Part shown: positions 11,667-22,018 of the stretch, piece by piece | Position numbering within the stretch: the stretch's first letter is position 1 | How the letters are laid out: every line of letters begins with the position of its first letter | Source: Pegoplata infirma | Lineage: Eukaryota; Arthropoda; Insecta; Diptera; Anthomyiidae | Assembly: GCA_963921195.1 (NCBI GenBank) | Contig: OY992537.1 | Span: 94,756,736-94,820,735, forward strand | DNA: 64,000 nt | Direction of reading: 5' to 3' | Notes under the pieces: generated by a model | Database searches by the model: none | Told to the model about the DNA's origin: nothing | The model's input: only the letters and a program-made list of their open reading frames with translations | Translations under genes and position numbers: made by a program

Positions 11667-12160
11667 CACTCAAAAAAAAACTTGTAAAATGACAAGAAAA
11701 GTTTGTAACTTTTTTGTTTGCTACCTCCTTTGACCAGAATGCCTTGTAATTTTACAACCTTTTTACCAATAAAATTGTAAATTTACAATTTTTTTGACGC
11801 GCTAAAACTTACAACTAGGCTTCGTAACTTTACTAGATTTTTTGCTACCTCCTATTTTACGAAAATTTCTAGTAAAAATTACGAGCTTTTTCGTAACTTT
11901 AAAAGCTTTTTACCAATAAAATTGTAAATTTACAACCTTTTTGGCGCAATAAAACTTACAAGGAATTCTCGTGAATTAAATAGATTTTTTTTGTAAAAAA
12001 ACTTGAAAATTTGTAAAATTGCAAAAAAAATGTAAAATTACAAAAAAATATGTAAACATCGATAGAAAATTTTTTGTTAAAAAACAAGGAAAACTATCAA
12101 ATATTGGTAAAATGGGATTACGAGACTTTTTCTAGTAATTTGACAAGGTTTTTTTGTGTG
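11667..12160 (+). mobile_element. A/T-rich TIR element, CACTCAAAA family, copy 2
   Basis: Co-linear with 2025-2532. It shares two GCTACCTCCT blocks, ACCAATAAAATTGTAAATTT (twice), and TGGTAAAATGGGATTACGAG near the right end. The left terminus is CACTCAAAAAAAAACTTG and the right end is decayed (GTGTGTA). The two copies are about 9.6 kb apart in the same orientation. Confidence 0.7.
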
Positions 12161-12579
12161 TAACTATACTTTATGAATGGCAAACCAACTACTGAAGTCA
12201 TTTTCTTTGAAAAATAAAACAGAAATTAAAAGTGCCAGACAAATGTCTAGCAATGTCTTAGCAAAGATTTGCTAAAAACAAATCATAAACTGCAAGTCAA
12301 AACACTTACAAAAGTAATTATTCAAAACTAATGACAGTTTTCGTTTTATTTTTTGTTGCCAGCGTCTGCTAAACTAACTTTTAGTTTAGTATGTATGCAG
12401 TTTTTCAGTAGTAAATAATTCTAAAAACGTGTAGTGCTAATCATGTGTAGTTAGTTGATTTCAATGAAATTTACTACTACTTACTTAAATATGGCAATAG
12501 CAGATTTCGAAGGAATGAAGTGTTTATTTGAGAACCAGTAATACACAAAAAATAAAAATAAATTGTAGGGTTTGAAGGG

Positions 12580-13090
12580 GCATATAGCCCTTGCCAGACG
12601 TTCTTTCGAGAACAAATTTAAAGAACAGGTTAACGGTCCCATATATTGATTTTCTGATGTAGAGGTTTCCCAGAAATCTTGAAAGTGCTTCCTTAAGAGT
12701 ACATCAATCGTTTCCTCTGCACTTTCTCTCCATGTTCCATCACCTCTTTTAAATAAAAGTGGGGGATGGATTTCATCGTTTAAAATTTCTTCAGTATGGT
12801 CGCATCTGTAGTGTGTACGATTTTACTACAGAGTTAATTCCAGCTGCTCTTTTTTTGATTTTCTAATTATTTTTTCTTTTTAAAAAAATTTAAGTTCTTT
12901 TATGTAAACTGCTCACTGGGAACATCGTTGTTGTCTTTCCTTGCGTTTTTAAAAAGTGTCTGAATGTTTTCCCTGTGTTGCAATAACTCCTTTGACCACC
13001 TTGGTGGTTGGAACATTTTCCGTCGATGCCTTACAGGGCAGGCCTTTTCAAATCACTTGATTAGGATTGAAGTAACGTTGTCTTAACTCA
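12580..13090 (-). pseudogene. non-LTR retrotransposon fragment (endonuclease-RT linker)
   Basis: On the minus strand, just upstream of position 12960, the translation gives a PPRWSKELLQHR-type segment followed by TLFKNARK. In non-LTR elements of the I/R1/LOA group this lies between the endonuclease and the reverse transcriptase. Downstream (towards 12600) come a DGSWxE-like remnant and a GYMP-like remnant. Stops and frame changes are frequent. It is 5'- and 3'-truncated and separate from the larger copy at 13735-16745. Confidence 0.55.
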
Positions 13091-13734
13091 AAAACAGAAA
13101 ATGCTTAATTCGCCTGTGTTTTAGAAACGTGACGATATCAAATCGCTGTAGATTTAGGCTAGGTTAAAATTTAGAAACCAAACAAATGATTGCATTCTTG
13201 CAAAGATCTGCCTTGTATCAGTATTAGTGCATCAATGCAATAGTAAATAACAATTCAGTCAGTGTATTTGATTGTATGCTGCCACATAATGTATTTTAAA
13301 ACTAATGACACTTTGCAAATTATATATTACAAAACGAACATGCAACAATGTGTGGCAATGTCAGAAATAATTATAAAATATGTATTTGTAAAATAATAAA
13401 CTCCAGCAATCGAATACACCTAACATTCGTTCATTATTTAAAATACAAAGGTCTCTCATTCTAACTTTTTCTTATCTTAACAAATACCGTGACACAGACA
13501 GAGAAGGGGACTAAGGGAACAAAGTTAATGTATTTATTAATAAAATTGCATGCCGTCGATTGGCTTGCAAAAAGTACTATGTGTAAGATTTTTTTTTTTT
13601 TAATTTTTATTACTTACACCACTTCGTGGTGGGCTGATGTTGGTAACTACTTGAAATATTATTCCTAGATCCACCTTTAAGTATAACTCTTAATCAGTTT
13701 TTGTGTCGATTTATCCATGTATGTCCGTCTGTCC
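13091..13734. other. spacer, nothing recognised
   Basis: Mostly A/T-rich with no protein or repeat match. CCGTCTGTCC near 13722 may be a remnant of a mini-me-type (GTCY)n run immediately downstream of the LINE 3' end. Confidence 0.35.
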
Positions 13735-13851
13735 AAAGTGGCTGCTGACGTTTTACGTCAGCACACATAGGCTCTGAGGTCCGCTGCGATACCACGGGAC
13801 TGTAATAGATCCTTCTACTAGTCCCTGCCGTTATACCACTTTCTGCATCTT

Positions 13852-14118
13852 TTAAAACAAATCAGAAAGATCACATTGATCCATAGATCTCAGTGAAGCA
13901 AGTCTCTGACCAGAAAGTTCCGGGCAATGGCAGATGAAGTGTTCGATAGTTTTCAACTCCTCCTCATCCATGCAACTCCGGCAAAAGTCATTTGACGGCA
14001 CATTTAACCGCTCTGCGTGCTTCCCTATAAGACAGTGTCCGGTAATTACAGAAACCACCGTCAAAATCTCTCCTCTTGGAAGCGATATCAGTGCACTTGT
14101 GCGCTTCCATACGCCCAT
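13852..14118 (-). pseudogene. LINE C-terminal zinc-finger segment
   Basis: An 88-codon open stretch with the motif C-R-S-C, ten residues, H-F-I-C-H-C, i.e. CX2CX10HX4C. This is the usual C-terminal cysteine-histidine motif of RT-RNase H non-LTR elements. The parallel segment at 18258-18596 is closely similar. Confidence 0.7.
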
Positions 14119-14340
14119 CCATTTGCCAATCTCTAATTAGTCTCCGTCGCGGAACAAAGCCGTCGATTTTGCTTGCAGGTTTTCAAAGGCATACCAAAAC
14201 ATTCCAATTAGAACCTGTAAGGTAGTTCCCAGTCTTGAAAGCTTATCGGCTTTGCAATTCCTTGAAATGTCTCTGTAGCCTGGGACCCATATGAGTCGTA
14301 TGTCAAACTGCTTGGCCATCTCATTTAAAGAAGCGCGACA

Positions 14341-14545
14341 GCAAAGGATAGATCTTGTATTCAGAAACATTGACTCCAAGGAATTTACCGCGGCTTGACT
14401 GTTGAAATAGATGTTGACTGCGAATTTAAACACGACATTGGAACTGCGGCAGTTAAGGGCAGATCTTGTTTTCAGAAAGATTGAATTCAGGGACTTGACC
14501 GCGGCTTGACTGTCAGTATAGATATTGACTGCGGTTGTAGACAAG
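14341..14545 (-). pseudogene. LINE RNase H segment with an internal duplication
   Basis: The block carrying the RNase H motif YTDSQAAVKSL is present twice in frame on the minus strand. The outer copy is intact (about 14515-14485). The second (about 14400) reads Y-F-N-S-Q-A-A, so the catalytic Asp is replaced by Asn. The repeat period is about 117 bp. The sibling fragment at 24370-24470 has one copy, so the duplication is specific to this copy. Confidence 0.65.
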
Positions 14546-15789
14546 ACAGCTCAACCAGTCAGCCACTACCTTTACTGCCTGGTAAACACTGCAGTGATCA
14601 GGCAATCTTCGAGCCAGGTTCAACCCAAGCTCTTCCGAATAGACTCCAAAGCCCACTTGCTCGTGAAGCTTCGATCCATCTGTGTAAAAATTTATGGTGG
14701 CTCCACTTCTCGGAATGTTCCCATCCAAGACTCCCTGGATGGTATCATAGTGGTAAAGTGGCGCTCAAAAAGGCTCTCAGAGGGAGCACAGTCCACATTT
14801 TGTGGTATTGTTATCTTCTTTAAGATCGCGCTATGGCCATAATCGGTGCTCCTCCATTGCAGCGTGCTATTAAGTCGAATTGCCGACGCAGCCGCATACT
14901 GCCTACCCAATATGTCCAATGGTATCAGGTGAAGGAGGAATTCTAATGCAGCCGTAGGTGCAGTACGAAGAGCACCAGTGATGCACATCGACGCCATTCT
15001 CTTGTCTCTAAAGCAGGCCACCAGACTATGATTCCATGCAGCAGAATTGGACGCACCACTGCTGTATAGATCCAATGAACGACTTAAGGGCTAAAACCCC
15101 ATCGTTTTCCAATGACTCTTTTACACCCTTTCCTCTATATCACGATTGAAATTTAACTTCCTATCTTGAAATACTCCATGGCGTTTTCAGTGCCGTCCAG
15201 AGAAATAGGATCAAAAGCAGCAATCATATTTTTCCTTGTAAATAAGACAAGCTCTGTTTTACTTGGATTAACTTCCTGACCCCAGTCTCTTGCCCAATTA
15301 GACAGTTCTTTCAGAGAAACCTGAAAAATTTCCTTCAATGTTGACAGGTTCTTTTCCTTTACCGCTATCGCAACATCGTCTGCATAGGCGACAACATTAA
15401 AAACAACTTGCTTCTGGAGAGAACAGCATTGAATTTAGTGACAGGTTCCAAATAAGCGGCGAAAGAACAACTCCCTGTGGTGTGCTCCTATTTGCAAATC
15501 GAGATATGACAGACGCTCCCGATTCAGACGATATACGTCTATAGGCAAGTAGGTTTTTCACCATTAAAACGATCCCACGCTTTACTCCCAGACTAGACAA
15601 TGCCTCTATATCAAGAAAACCCACCATAGTGTACTCCTTTACCGAAAGCGATCATTCGATGGTATCAATGAGCTGATGAAGAGCTGTTTCCGTTGGTCTA
15701 CCCTTGCTGTATGCATGTTGCCTTGTCAAAAGCAGCCCCGGGTCAATCACTCTACGCAAATATGGTTCTATCATTCGTTCCATTGTCTT

Positions 15790-16015
15790 AAAAAAAAACA
15801 GACTAATTGGTCTGAAATCCATCGGAGCTGTGTGGGAACTTTTTCCAGCCTTTGGGATAAAGACAACTTTTGTATCCCTCCATTTTAAAGGAGTGTACGA
15901 TCGTTAAAAAAGAAGAAAGACTAATTGGTCTGAAATCCTTCGGAGCTGAATTTTTTCCAGCCTTCAGAACAAAGACGACTTTGGTATCCCTCCATTTTAA
16001 AGGAGTATACGACCA
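15790..16015 (-). repeat. about 104-bp tandem duplication within LINE RT
   Basis: Two adjacent segments share GACTAATTGGTCTGAAATCC and TATCCCTCCATTTTAAAGGA in the same order. On the minus strand they encode the RT region around PLKWR and FRPISLS. The second duplication inside this one element adds to the RNase H duplication. Confidence 0.7.
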
Positions 16016-16745
16016 GCTGAGTCATGCTGTATACAGATTATACAGCCAAGAGGCTATATAGTCCGACACTTGCTGCATCTCAGCCGGAATTATACCATTA
16101 GGGGGATTTATAGGGTCTAAAGCTTTTAATCGCCCTGATCAATGTTGGCATATTTATTATTTCCGAAGTAATTTCAGATGCTAGGGCGTCAGAACGCTTC
16201 AAAGCCTGAAACGGCGTCATGAAATTGCCTGGAAAATACGTGTTTAGAAGGAGGTCCAGCGACTTCCCACTGGAGGTAGACCACATCCCATCAATATCCT
16301 TCAGGTATCTCCGGGTGCAAGGAGAAGAAGCCAGAACTTTTCGCAGCCTGGATGCCTCAGAAAAGTCTTCTATGTTTTCACAGAAGTTTTTCTAAGCATC
16401 ACATTTGGCAATTCTTATCATCTTCTTATAACTCTTAAATTGTGGCCTCTATGCCGACCAGTCCTAATCCGCTCCTGATGATTTATCCTGAGCTTTCTGC
16501 AAGAATCTCTGCTCGTGTGTAACTCATTGGCTCCTAGGCTTTGCAGAAGGGCAAGACGCATGCAGGGACCTATTACAAACATTTGTTACATGGTCAACCA
16601 GACAGTCAATTTCTTCCAAACTATGCAGTTCAGGTAAAGGGTATTTCATCCAAAAGCCCAGAAAACTTCTCCCTATATTTCACACAGTTTGTTCATTTAT
16701 TCGACTCCTCTAGGGGCACCCCTAAAATAGTTAGAGCGATGTGAT

Positions 16746-17131
16746 CCAAATTTTAAGAAATACCTTTTTTATATGGTAGCTAGCTTGGGATCGTATTAAA
16801 AAAGGTGGTATTTTAGGAGAAAATGGTTGGAGAGAAAAGTTGATGGGAGTTCTTACATTGTATGATTTTTTCAAAAATGCACATAGGACTTTTTGCAGGC
16901 CAGTCGTTGATGTACCTAATGCGTTTTGCATTTAAATTATTTAAAACTAAGAAAAAATAACAATAACAACAAATATTTATATGACATTTAAACGGAAATT
17001 ACCAACACATTATTAAATACATAATCGTATTGACATATGAGGTGACCACAAGTTTTAAACAAATTGTGGCGGTTATAATTATGAATGAATTTGTAAATAA
17101 TTCTATGAAATCTCATACACTAAAAAAGTAC
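16746..17131. other. spacer, possible far-5' LINE remnant
   Basis: A 66-codon open stretch on the minus strand (16731-16931) has no recognisable domain. The rest is A/T-rich. I cannot place the LINE 5' boundary with confidence. Confidence 0.3.
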
Positions 17132-17134
17132 TTA

Positions 17135-17733
17135 CAAGGGAAGTCTCCCTGGTGTCACCCTCCGATCTTCATGAAATTTGGATATGTTGTTAAGAACGAA
17201 AATTAATTCGACACGTATTTTTTTTAGCGGCCCAAATTCATTTTTTAGAGGGGTCGATTTGTATGGGGGGAAATTGACCTTTTTCAGTTTTTCACGATTT
17301 AAGCCTATTTAAACAAAATTAATATAGGCATGTGTGGTATCAGATTAAAGGTATTAAAAATACCTATCTCGTGGTGTTAACAACGGGCCATAGAAGTTAA
17401 TATTTTTCGACTTATTAACAAAAATGTCCTAAAATTTTAGTATTTTACTCAATATAACGAAAAGTTGTGCATGTTTGGACACGTTCTTATCACACGTAGA
17501 TAGGTTTTCCAAAGACCTTTCATTTGGTATGCAACATGACTAGGTTTCTTTGCATAGTATAGGAGATAAACGAAAAAAACTGAAGAATGGCCTTGTCTTC
17601 CCCCCTCCTTTTTACCCCCTAAATATGAATTTGGGCCGCTAAAAAAAAATACGTGTCCCTTTATTTTTTCTGCTCTACAAAATAAAACCAATTCCATAAA
17701 GATCCGCGGGTGACACTAGGGAGACTTCCCTTG
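17135..17733. mobile_element. PIF/Harbinger-type palindromic MITE, TTA target
   Basis: The ends CAAGGGAAGTCTCCCTGGTG and its inverse (CACTAGGGAGACTTCCCTTG) are flanked by TTA on both sides (17132-17134 and 17734-17736), the 3-bp TWA-type duplication of PIF/Harbinger elements. The two halves are imperfect inverse copies of each other over most of the 599 bp, including the inner block AGCGGCCCAAATTCAT in each arm. No transposase. A truncated end of the same family (ACAAGGAAGGTCTCCTTAGT) occurs at about 42492. Confidence 0.85.
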
Positions 17734-17736
17734 TTA

Positions 17737-18160
17737 GTTATATCTTGTTTCATTATATTTTAAATTAGCAAAAATTTTTCATAATATTAGCAAGTCGATT
17801 TTAAGATTTGCGTTTCGCTTAAAGTCTACAAAAGTTACTTTATAAATTCTTGAAATCTAAAATACTTTTCCTGTTTTTAGAAACCTTTTTTAGTTTTTCT
17901 TATTTTTCTAGATATTTTTTGGACAAATAAATAATTTTTTGCGTAATTATTCTGACTTTTGTTCAAGTGCATGCATACTCGTTTATCTTTGACGTCATTA
18001 ATTTCAGGTAATTTTTGGATTTAAAATGTTTGTTTTTTTAACATGACTAATATTAAGTTAATGATAATTGAATTATTTGTGTTCGATAATAAATTTCTTA
18101 TTTACGACCATAGCTTTTGAAAATTTCATATTAATATAAAATTTTGAAGTAATAACGAAG
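17737..18160. other. A/T-rich spacer, nothing recognised
   Basis: No coding or repeat signal that I can support. Confidence 0.4.
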
Positions 18161-18164
18161 TCAT

Positions 18165-18645
18165 TGTGGCTGCTGACGTTTAACGTCGCACACATATACT
18201 CTGGGGTCCATTGTGATACCACGGGACTGCAATAGGTTTTCCTACTGGTCCCTGCCGTTAAAACAAATTGAGCTTCTTATGAAACTCCTGAATTTTGACA
18301 TCTGACAAATCATAAAGATCGTGCAGCTCCCTAGATCCCAATGAAGCAAGTCTCTGAGCAGAAAGTGCCTGGCAATGGCAGATGAAGTGTTCGATAGTTT
18401 CCAATTTCTCTTCATTCATGCAACTTTGGCAAAAGTCATTTGACGGCACATTTAACCGCTCTGCATGCTTTTCTATAAGACATTGCCCAGTAATTACAGC
18501 AACCACCCTCAAAATCTCTCCTCTTGGAAGCGATATCAGCTCACTTGTGCGCTTCTGATTAAGAGAAGTCCAGATCTGTCGTGTTGTCTCACACATCCAT
18601 CCATTTGCCCATCTCTGATTAGTCTCGCACTTCCACCACTTCCTA
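18165..18645 (-). pseudogene. 5'-truncated LINE copy (3' end and C-terminal finger)
   Basis: The minus-strand open stretch 18258-18596 encodes a SALISLPRGEI-like region and a C-x2-C ... H-FICH-C finger (C-Q-S-C, then HFICHC). It is followed by the same 3' UTR as at 13735-13850, ending at GTGGCTGCTGACG (complement). It is truncated upstream near 18645. Positions 18588-18612 (complement reads GGCAAATGGATGGATGTGTG) provide the unoccupied version of the foldback insertion site at 22013-22018. Confidence 0.75.
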
Positions 18646-18768
18646 ACAACAGCTCTGTTTTCTGTGTGTATGCTTTATAGGCATAGTATTAATGAATTAA
18701 GATCCATGAATTTCATTTTCTATAAAACTGTATATCCAAAATGTATTCGAAACTTTACGTGACCAGAG

Positions 18769-19608
18769 CACAGTGCCACATTTGGCCAATCTAGGACGAC
18801 AAAAATCAAATTTTAATTATATTGACCCAAAATTCGGTATAAATGTTCGTTTTGACTTCGAAAATAACAATATGAAAAATGTGGGAGGCCGGTTAAGGGC
18901 CACGCCCACTTATTTTAAAATTTATAATTTTGGTTATAATTTCTTTAAAATTGGTATATATACTCTCAATGACTGTAGAAATAATATCACAAAAAAAAGG
19001 GGGCGGTCAGACAACTGCCACGCCCACTTTTTTAAAATATGTTTAAAAAATATGTAAAAACAAGGTTTACATATCGCCCCACTGTAGTCGGCGTCGCAGA
19101 CGGTCGCAAAAGTTAGCCATTGAAATAAGTACTATAGATATTGGTCAATATATCTGCAAAAGTCCGGCGACCAATACGGACCAAACACAAAAGTTCTATT
19201 CCATCAAAAAAAATAAATATATAATTTTCTTTTCAAAAATTTGTATTTTGTTAAAAATTTAATAAAAAATAGAAAAATTTGTTTTAAAAAAAAGAAAAGA
19301 TATGACTTAAAGTATTTAAATATCCTTTAAAATTACCAAAAAAGAGTGGATAAATATCTCTTTTAGTTCAAAAGTTACAACAGTTTAAACTCGACTTAAT
19401 TTATGCGAAATAATATACACTAGTTACAGGATTTTAAAAGATGCAAATTTATGCACCCACCTGTTAGTAACGAACAGAATTATCGATCTTATATGATTAT
19501 TTTCGTGCTATTAGGAATGTTCTATAATACATACAAATATATCATGAAAATCGGGGAACTTTTTTTTTTGATTTTTGTCGTGCTAGATTGGCCAAATGTG
19601 GTACTGTG
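18769..19608. mobile_element. Transib-like element with CACAGTG ends and 5-bp target duplication
   Basis: The left end CACAGTGCCACATTTGGCC is matched inversely at the right end (GGCCAAATGTGGTACTGTG). The inverse identity continues to ACGACAAAAATC, about 37 bp with two mismatches. Both flanks carry CAGAG (18764-18768 and 19609-19613). CACWRTG termini with 5-bp duplications are the hallmark of the Transib superfamily, related to RAG1. The 840-bp interior has CCACGCCCACTT blocks and no transposase. Another CAC-ended superfamily cannot be excluded. Confidence 0.6.
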
Positions 19609-19613
19609 CAGAG

Positions 19614-20080
19614 TAGCAAATATTAAGGATGTAACAAATTGTAAAATATTAAATTTAGTTTTCCCCCTTTCGACTATATTAATTGGGTCAAGTTTAATTT
19701 AATTCCAGCCATTCGATACAACAAAAATCAACAGTTTTCAATTGTTACTCAGTCAAATAAAGTGAAAATCAATAAATCATTCAATTATAAAATTTTTTTA
19801 CACAAACCATTTAACAATTAAATAAGATTTTGACACGTAAACAAAACAAAAAAAAATGCACTGAACTACACCATTTTAATTATATTATAGAAATTTTGAA
19901 TTGTTCTAAATTTTCAAAAAAAAGAAAATTTCAAAATTTCAATTCGGAACATATGAACGGTAGAATAACAAAAGGCGAATGCATTGGATAGAAGTTACTA
20001 TCTTCGGCGATGGAAAGTATATAGATATTCGGTAAATAAGAACTTCTCCGGGAAGGAGTTGGAAGCTATTCATAAGCTAG
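19614..20080. other. spacer, nothing recognised
   Basis: A/T-rich, no open frame of note, no matched repeat. Confidence 0.35.
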
Positions 20081-20084
20081 AAGT

Positions 20085-20220
20085 AACACGAATATGTCTT
20101 GTTTGGCACGAATATGTCCTGTGGCCATAGGCTGGTTAAGTTCGAAAATAAACAAGACCTGGGGGGAAAAATCCCCTACTAAGAAATTAACCAAACTCTC
20201 AAAAACTCAAGTTTTTACAG
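20085..20220 (+). mobile_element. mini-me-like fragment
   Basis: Contains GGCACGAATATGTC, GGCTGGTTAAGTTCG and the G/C run block around GGGGGGAAAAATCCCCTA, in the order found at 38110-38210. CACGAATATGTCTTGTTTG is partly duplicated in tandem at its start. Confidence 0.6.
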
Positions 20221-20935
20221 ATTTTACAGAACGATAAAGTAAGTAACTGCTCGAAAGTGGTCAAAAACATTCATTTCATTTCAACAGAATTATTGACCAC
20301 CTCTTGACTTTTTCGTGCTTACATTTAACCAAATTTATAGAAATGGTTTTCAGTATGAAAGAAAATTTTTCAGTCCGCATGAAATATAGAATGGTGTAAA
20401 CTATGTATTCCATACCCACAGCCATTAGCTAAAATATGTACACAATTCATCGATTCATGAATGGCAAATAAAGTCAAAAACCTACGCTTTTTTCAAATGC
20501 ACACACTCATATCGTATCGAAAAGTCACTCTTCATTAGGTTTTGTGAACAAAAGAAAAATCACAAAAAAGCCTCTGAGGATGTTAGAGATTTGCATAAAA
20601 TATTCAGCAAAAAAAAGTGGCAAAGGTAACGCCTGCTTGTAAATCATATTAATTACTCACAAAAGATTTAAAACTTTTACTCTACACAAAGAAGTAGTGT
20701 GGGTCTAAAATGGAATTTAAAGTATGGTGTCAAAAATAATTTTAAATTGTATGAAAATATAATAATTGATATTTAAGGAATTTAATTCTTCAAGGTTATC
20801 CGGATAATAATGCGGATTTCTGATTTTCGAATAAATGGTAATTCGAATGGAATGTTTCCAAGTCTTCAACGCCCTCCTTTGCACACGAGCTCCAAAATAG
20901 ACTTTAAAGCCCCTGCACATAAATGGGAATTGTAT
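20221..20935. other. spacer, nothing recognised
   Basis: A minus-strand open stretch (20717-20920) may belong to the LINE fragment that follows, but I cannot identify a domain in it. Confidence 0.3.
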
Positions 20936-20939
20936 TACA

Positions 20940-21700
20940 TTTTCGGTTGGTTATAGGAGGTATAAATAGTAAGGAGATCGGATGAGTTGATGTAATTCTA
21001 ACACCAGTTTAAAAAACCAAGACAGTTGAAAGTTTCCTTCGACACTTATTTCAACAGACATCACACTGAATTTCCATGCAAAGAACATCAAGCGTGTCCG
21101 ATTCCTCGATACTTATACCGCCCATATGTTGGCTCCACTGTCCTCTAGGTCAACAAAAAATATTGAGTCTTGCTTGTATTGAACTTGACCATATTCGCAA
21201 GTCCTTACCTTTTGATTGTCAATAGGTCTTGGTTAAGTGCGTCATTCATAATATATATGTAGCTTACCCTCAACAAGGCATGCCCTACGATCAATGGAAA
21301 ATTAATGACAAATGTATTCAAAGTTTGAATTTGAAGGTCGTTAAGAAAAATATGAAACAGGGTAGGAGGAAGAGCAGGACCTTTCGCTTCCCCCTGATTG
21401 AGGATGAAACTTCTTCGATTAGAACTCATCTATAACATCGCGTGTATAATGATCTCCGAAGAAGCTCGAAATAAATCTTGAGAAGTCATTACCGAAGTTT
21501 GCCAGATCATTACAGAGTTTCCAAAGCAGAGATGCTTCAATATCAGGCAACATTTATTTTGACGGTCAAGCAGCTGCAAGTGCCTCAAAGCACAGGGACC
21601 ATAGTGACCATAGTAGTAATCCATCGACCGTTTTGTAGATCTGGCATCACAAAAGATAATTGGAAAATTCTGGCAATGCCAAACTAAAGTTCAAACGCAA
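20940..21700 (-). pseudogene. jockey-like non-LTR RT fragments
   Basis: On the minus strand 21205-21429 gives an RT palm/finger segment with an L-P-P-T-L-F-H-I-F-L-N-D core, resembling the GSVLSPTLFNIYIND region of jockey-clade RTs. Shortly after comes a NQDLLTI block and, past a stop, a MVKFNTSKTQ block (about 21200-21160) typical of the post-YADD region. Segment 21430-21624 resembles the C-terminal region after RT. Order and frames are broken, and the YADD box is not intact. This is a different family from the RNase H-bearing LINEs nearby. Confidence 0.55.
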
Positions 21701-22018
21701 AGCAAAGAGAGACAAAAAACAATCTGCATTCTCACTGTAAAACTGGTATCTTCCATCTCGCTCACATTTCGATTTGTGATAAAATTTCGTAAACAATACC
21801 ATATGGTTTTTGTTTACTACTTTTTCAAACGCTATTTGTTGGACTACTCTATGACTCTGACAGGGACATTCCAGGAAATTGATTCCAGGAGATTTGGAAC
21901 TAACTTACAGGGTCCAACGGAAGTCTAATGTGTTGGTATGCCTCTAGAAACTTGCTAGCAAAATCTACCGCTTTGTTTCGTGAGTGACACCAATCAGAGA
22001 TGGGCAGAGGGATGGACG

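Larger units (their letters stand above)
13735..16745 (-). pseudogene. degenerate RT-RNase H non-LTR retrotransposon (I/R1/LOA group)
   Basis: Read 5' to 3' on the minus strand it keeps the family order. First comes a pre-RT segment with a LLLNTYFPG-type motif (about 16280-16200). RT remnants follow, with a FRPISLSSF-like block and a TPQGVVLSPL block (about 15490). The thumb has VNPSKTELVLFTRK (about 15290-15240), then the connector with TGALRTAPTAALE (about 14970), and RNase H with FYTDGSK (about 14690) and YTDSQAAVKSL (about 14515). A C-terminal CX2CX10HX4C finger lies near 13985-13930. The 3' UTR ends near GTGGCTGCTGACG (minus-strand complement) at about 13738, shared with the copies at 18165 and 23740. 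Frames are broken in many places, so no functional protein is possible. Confidence 0.8.
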
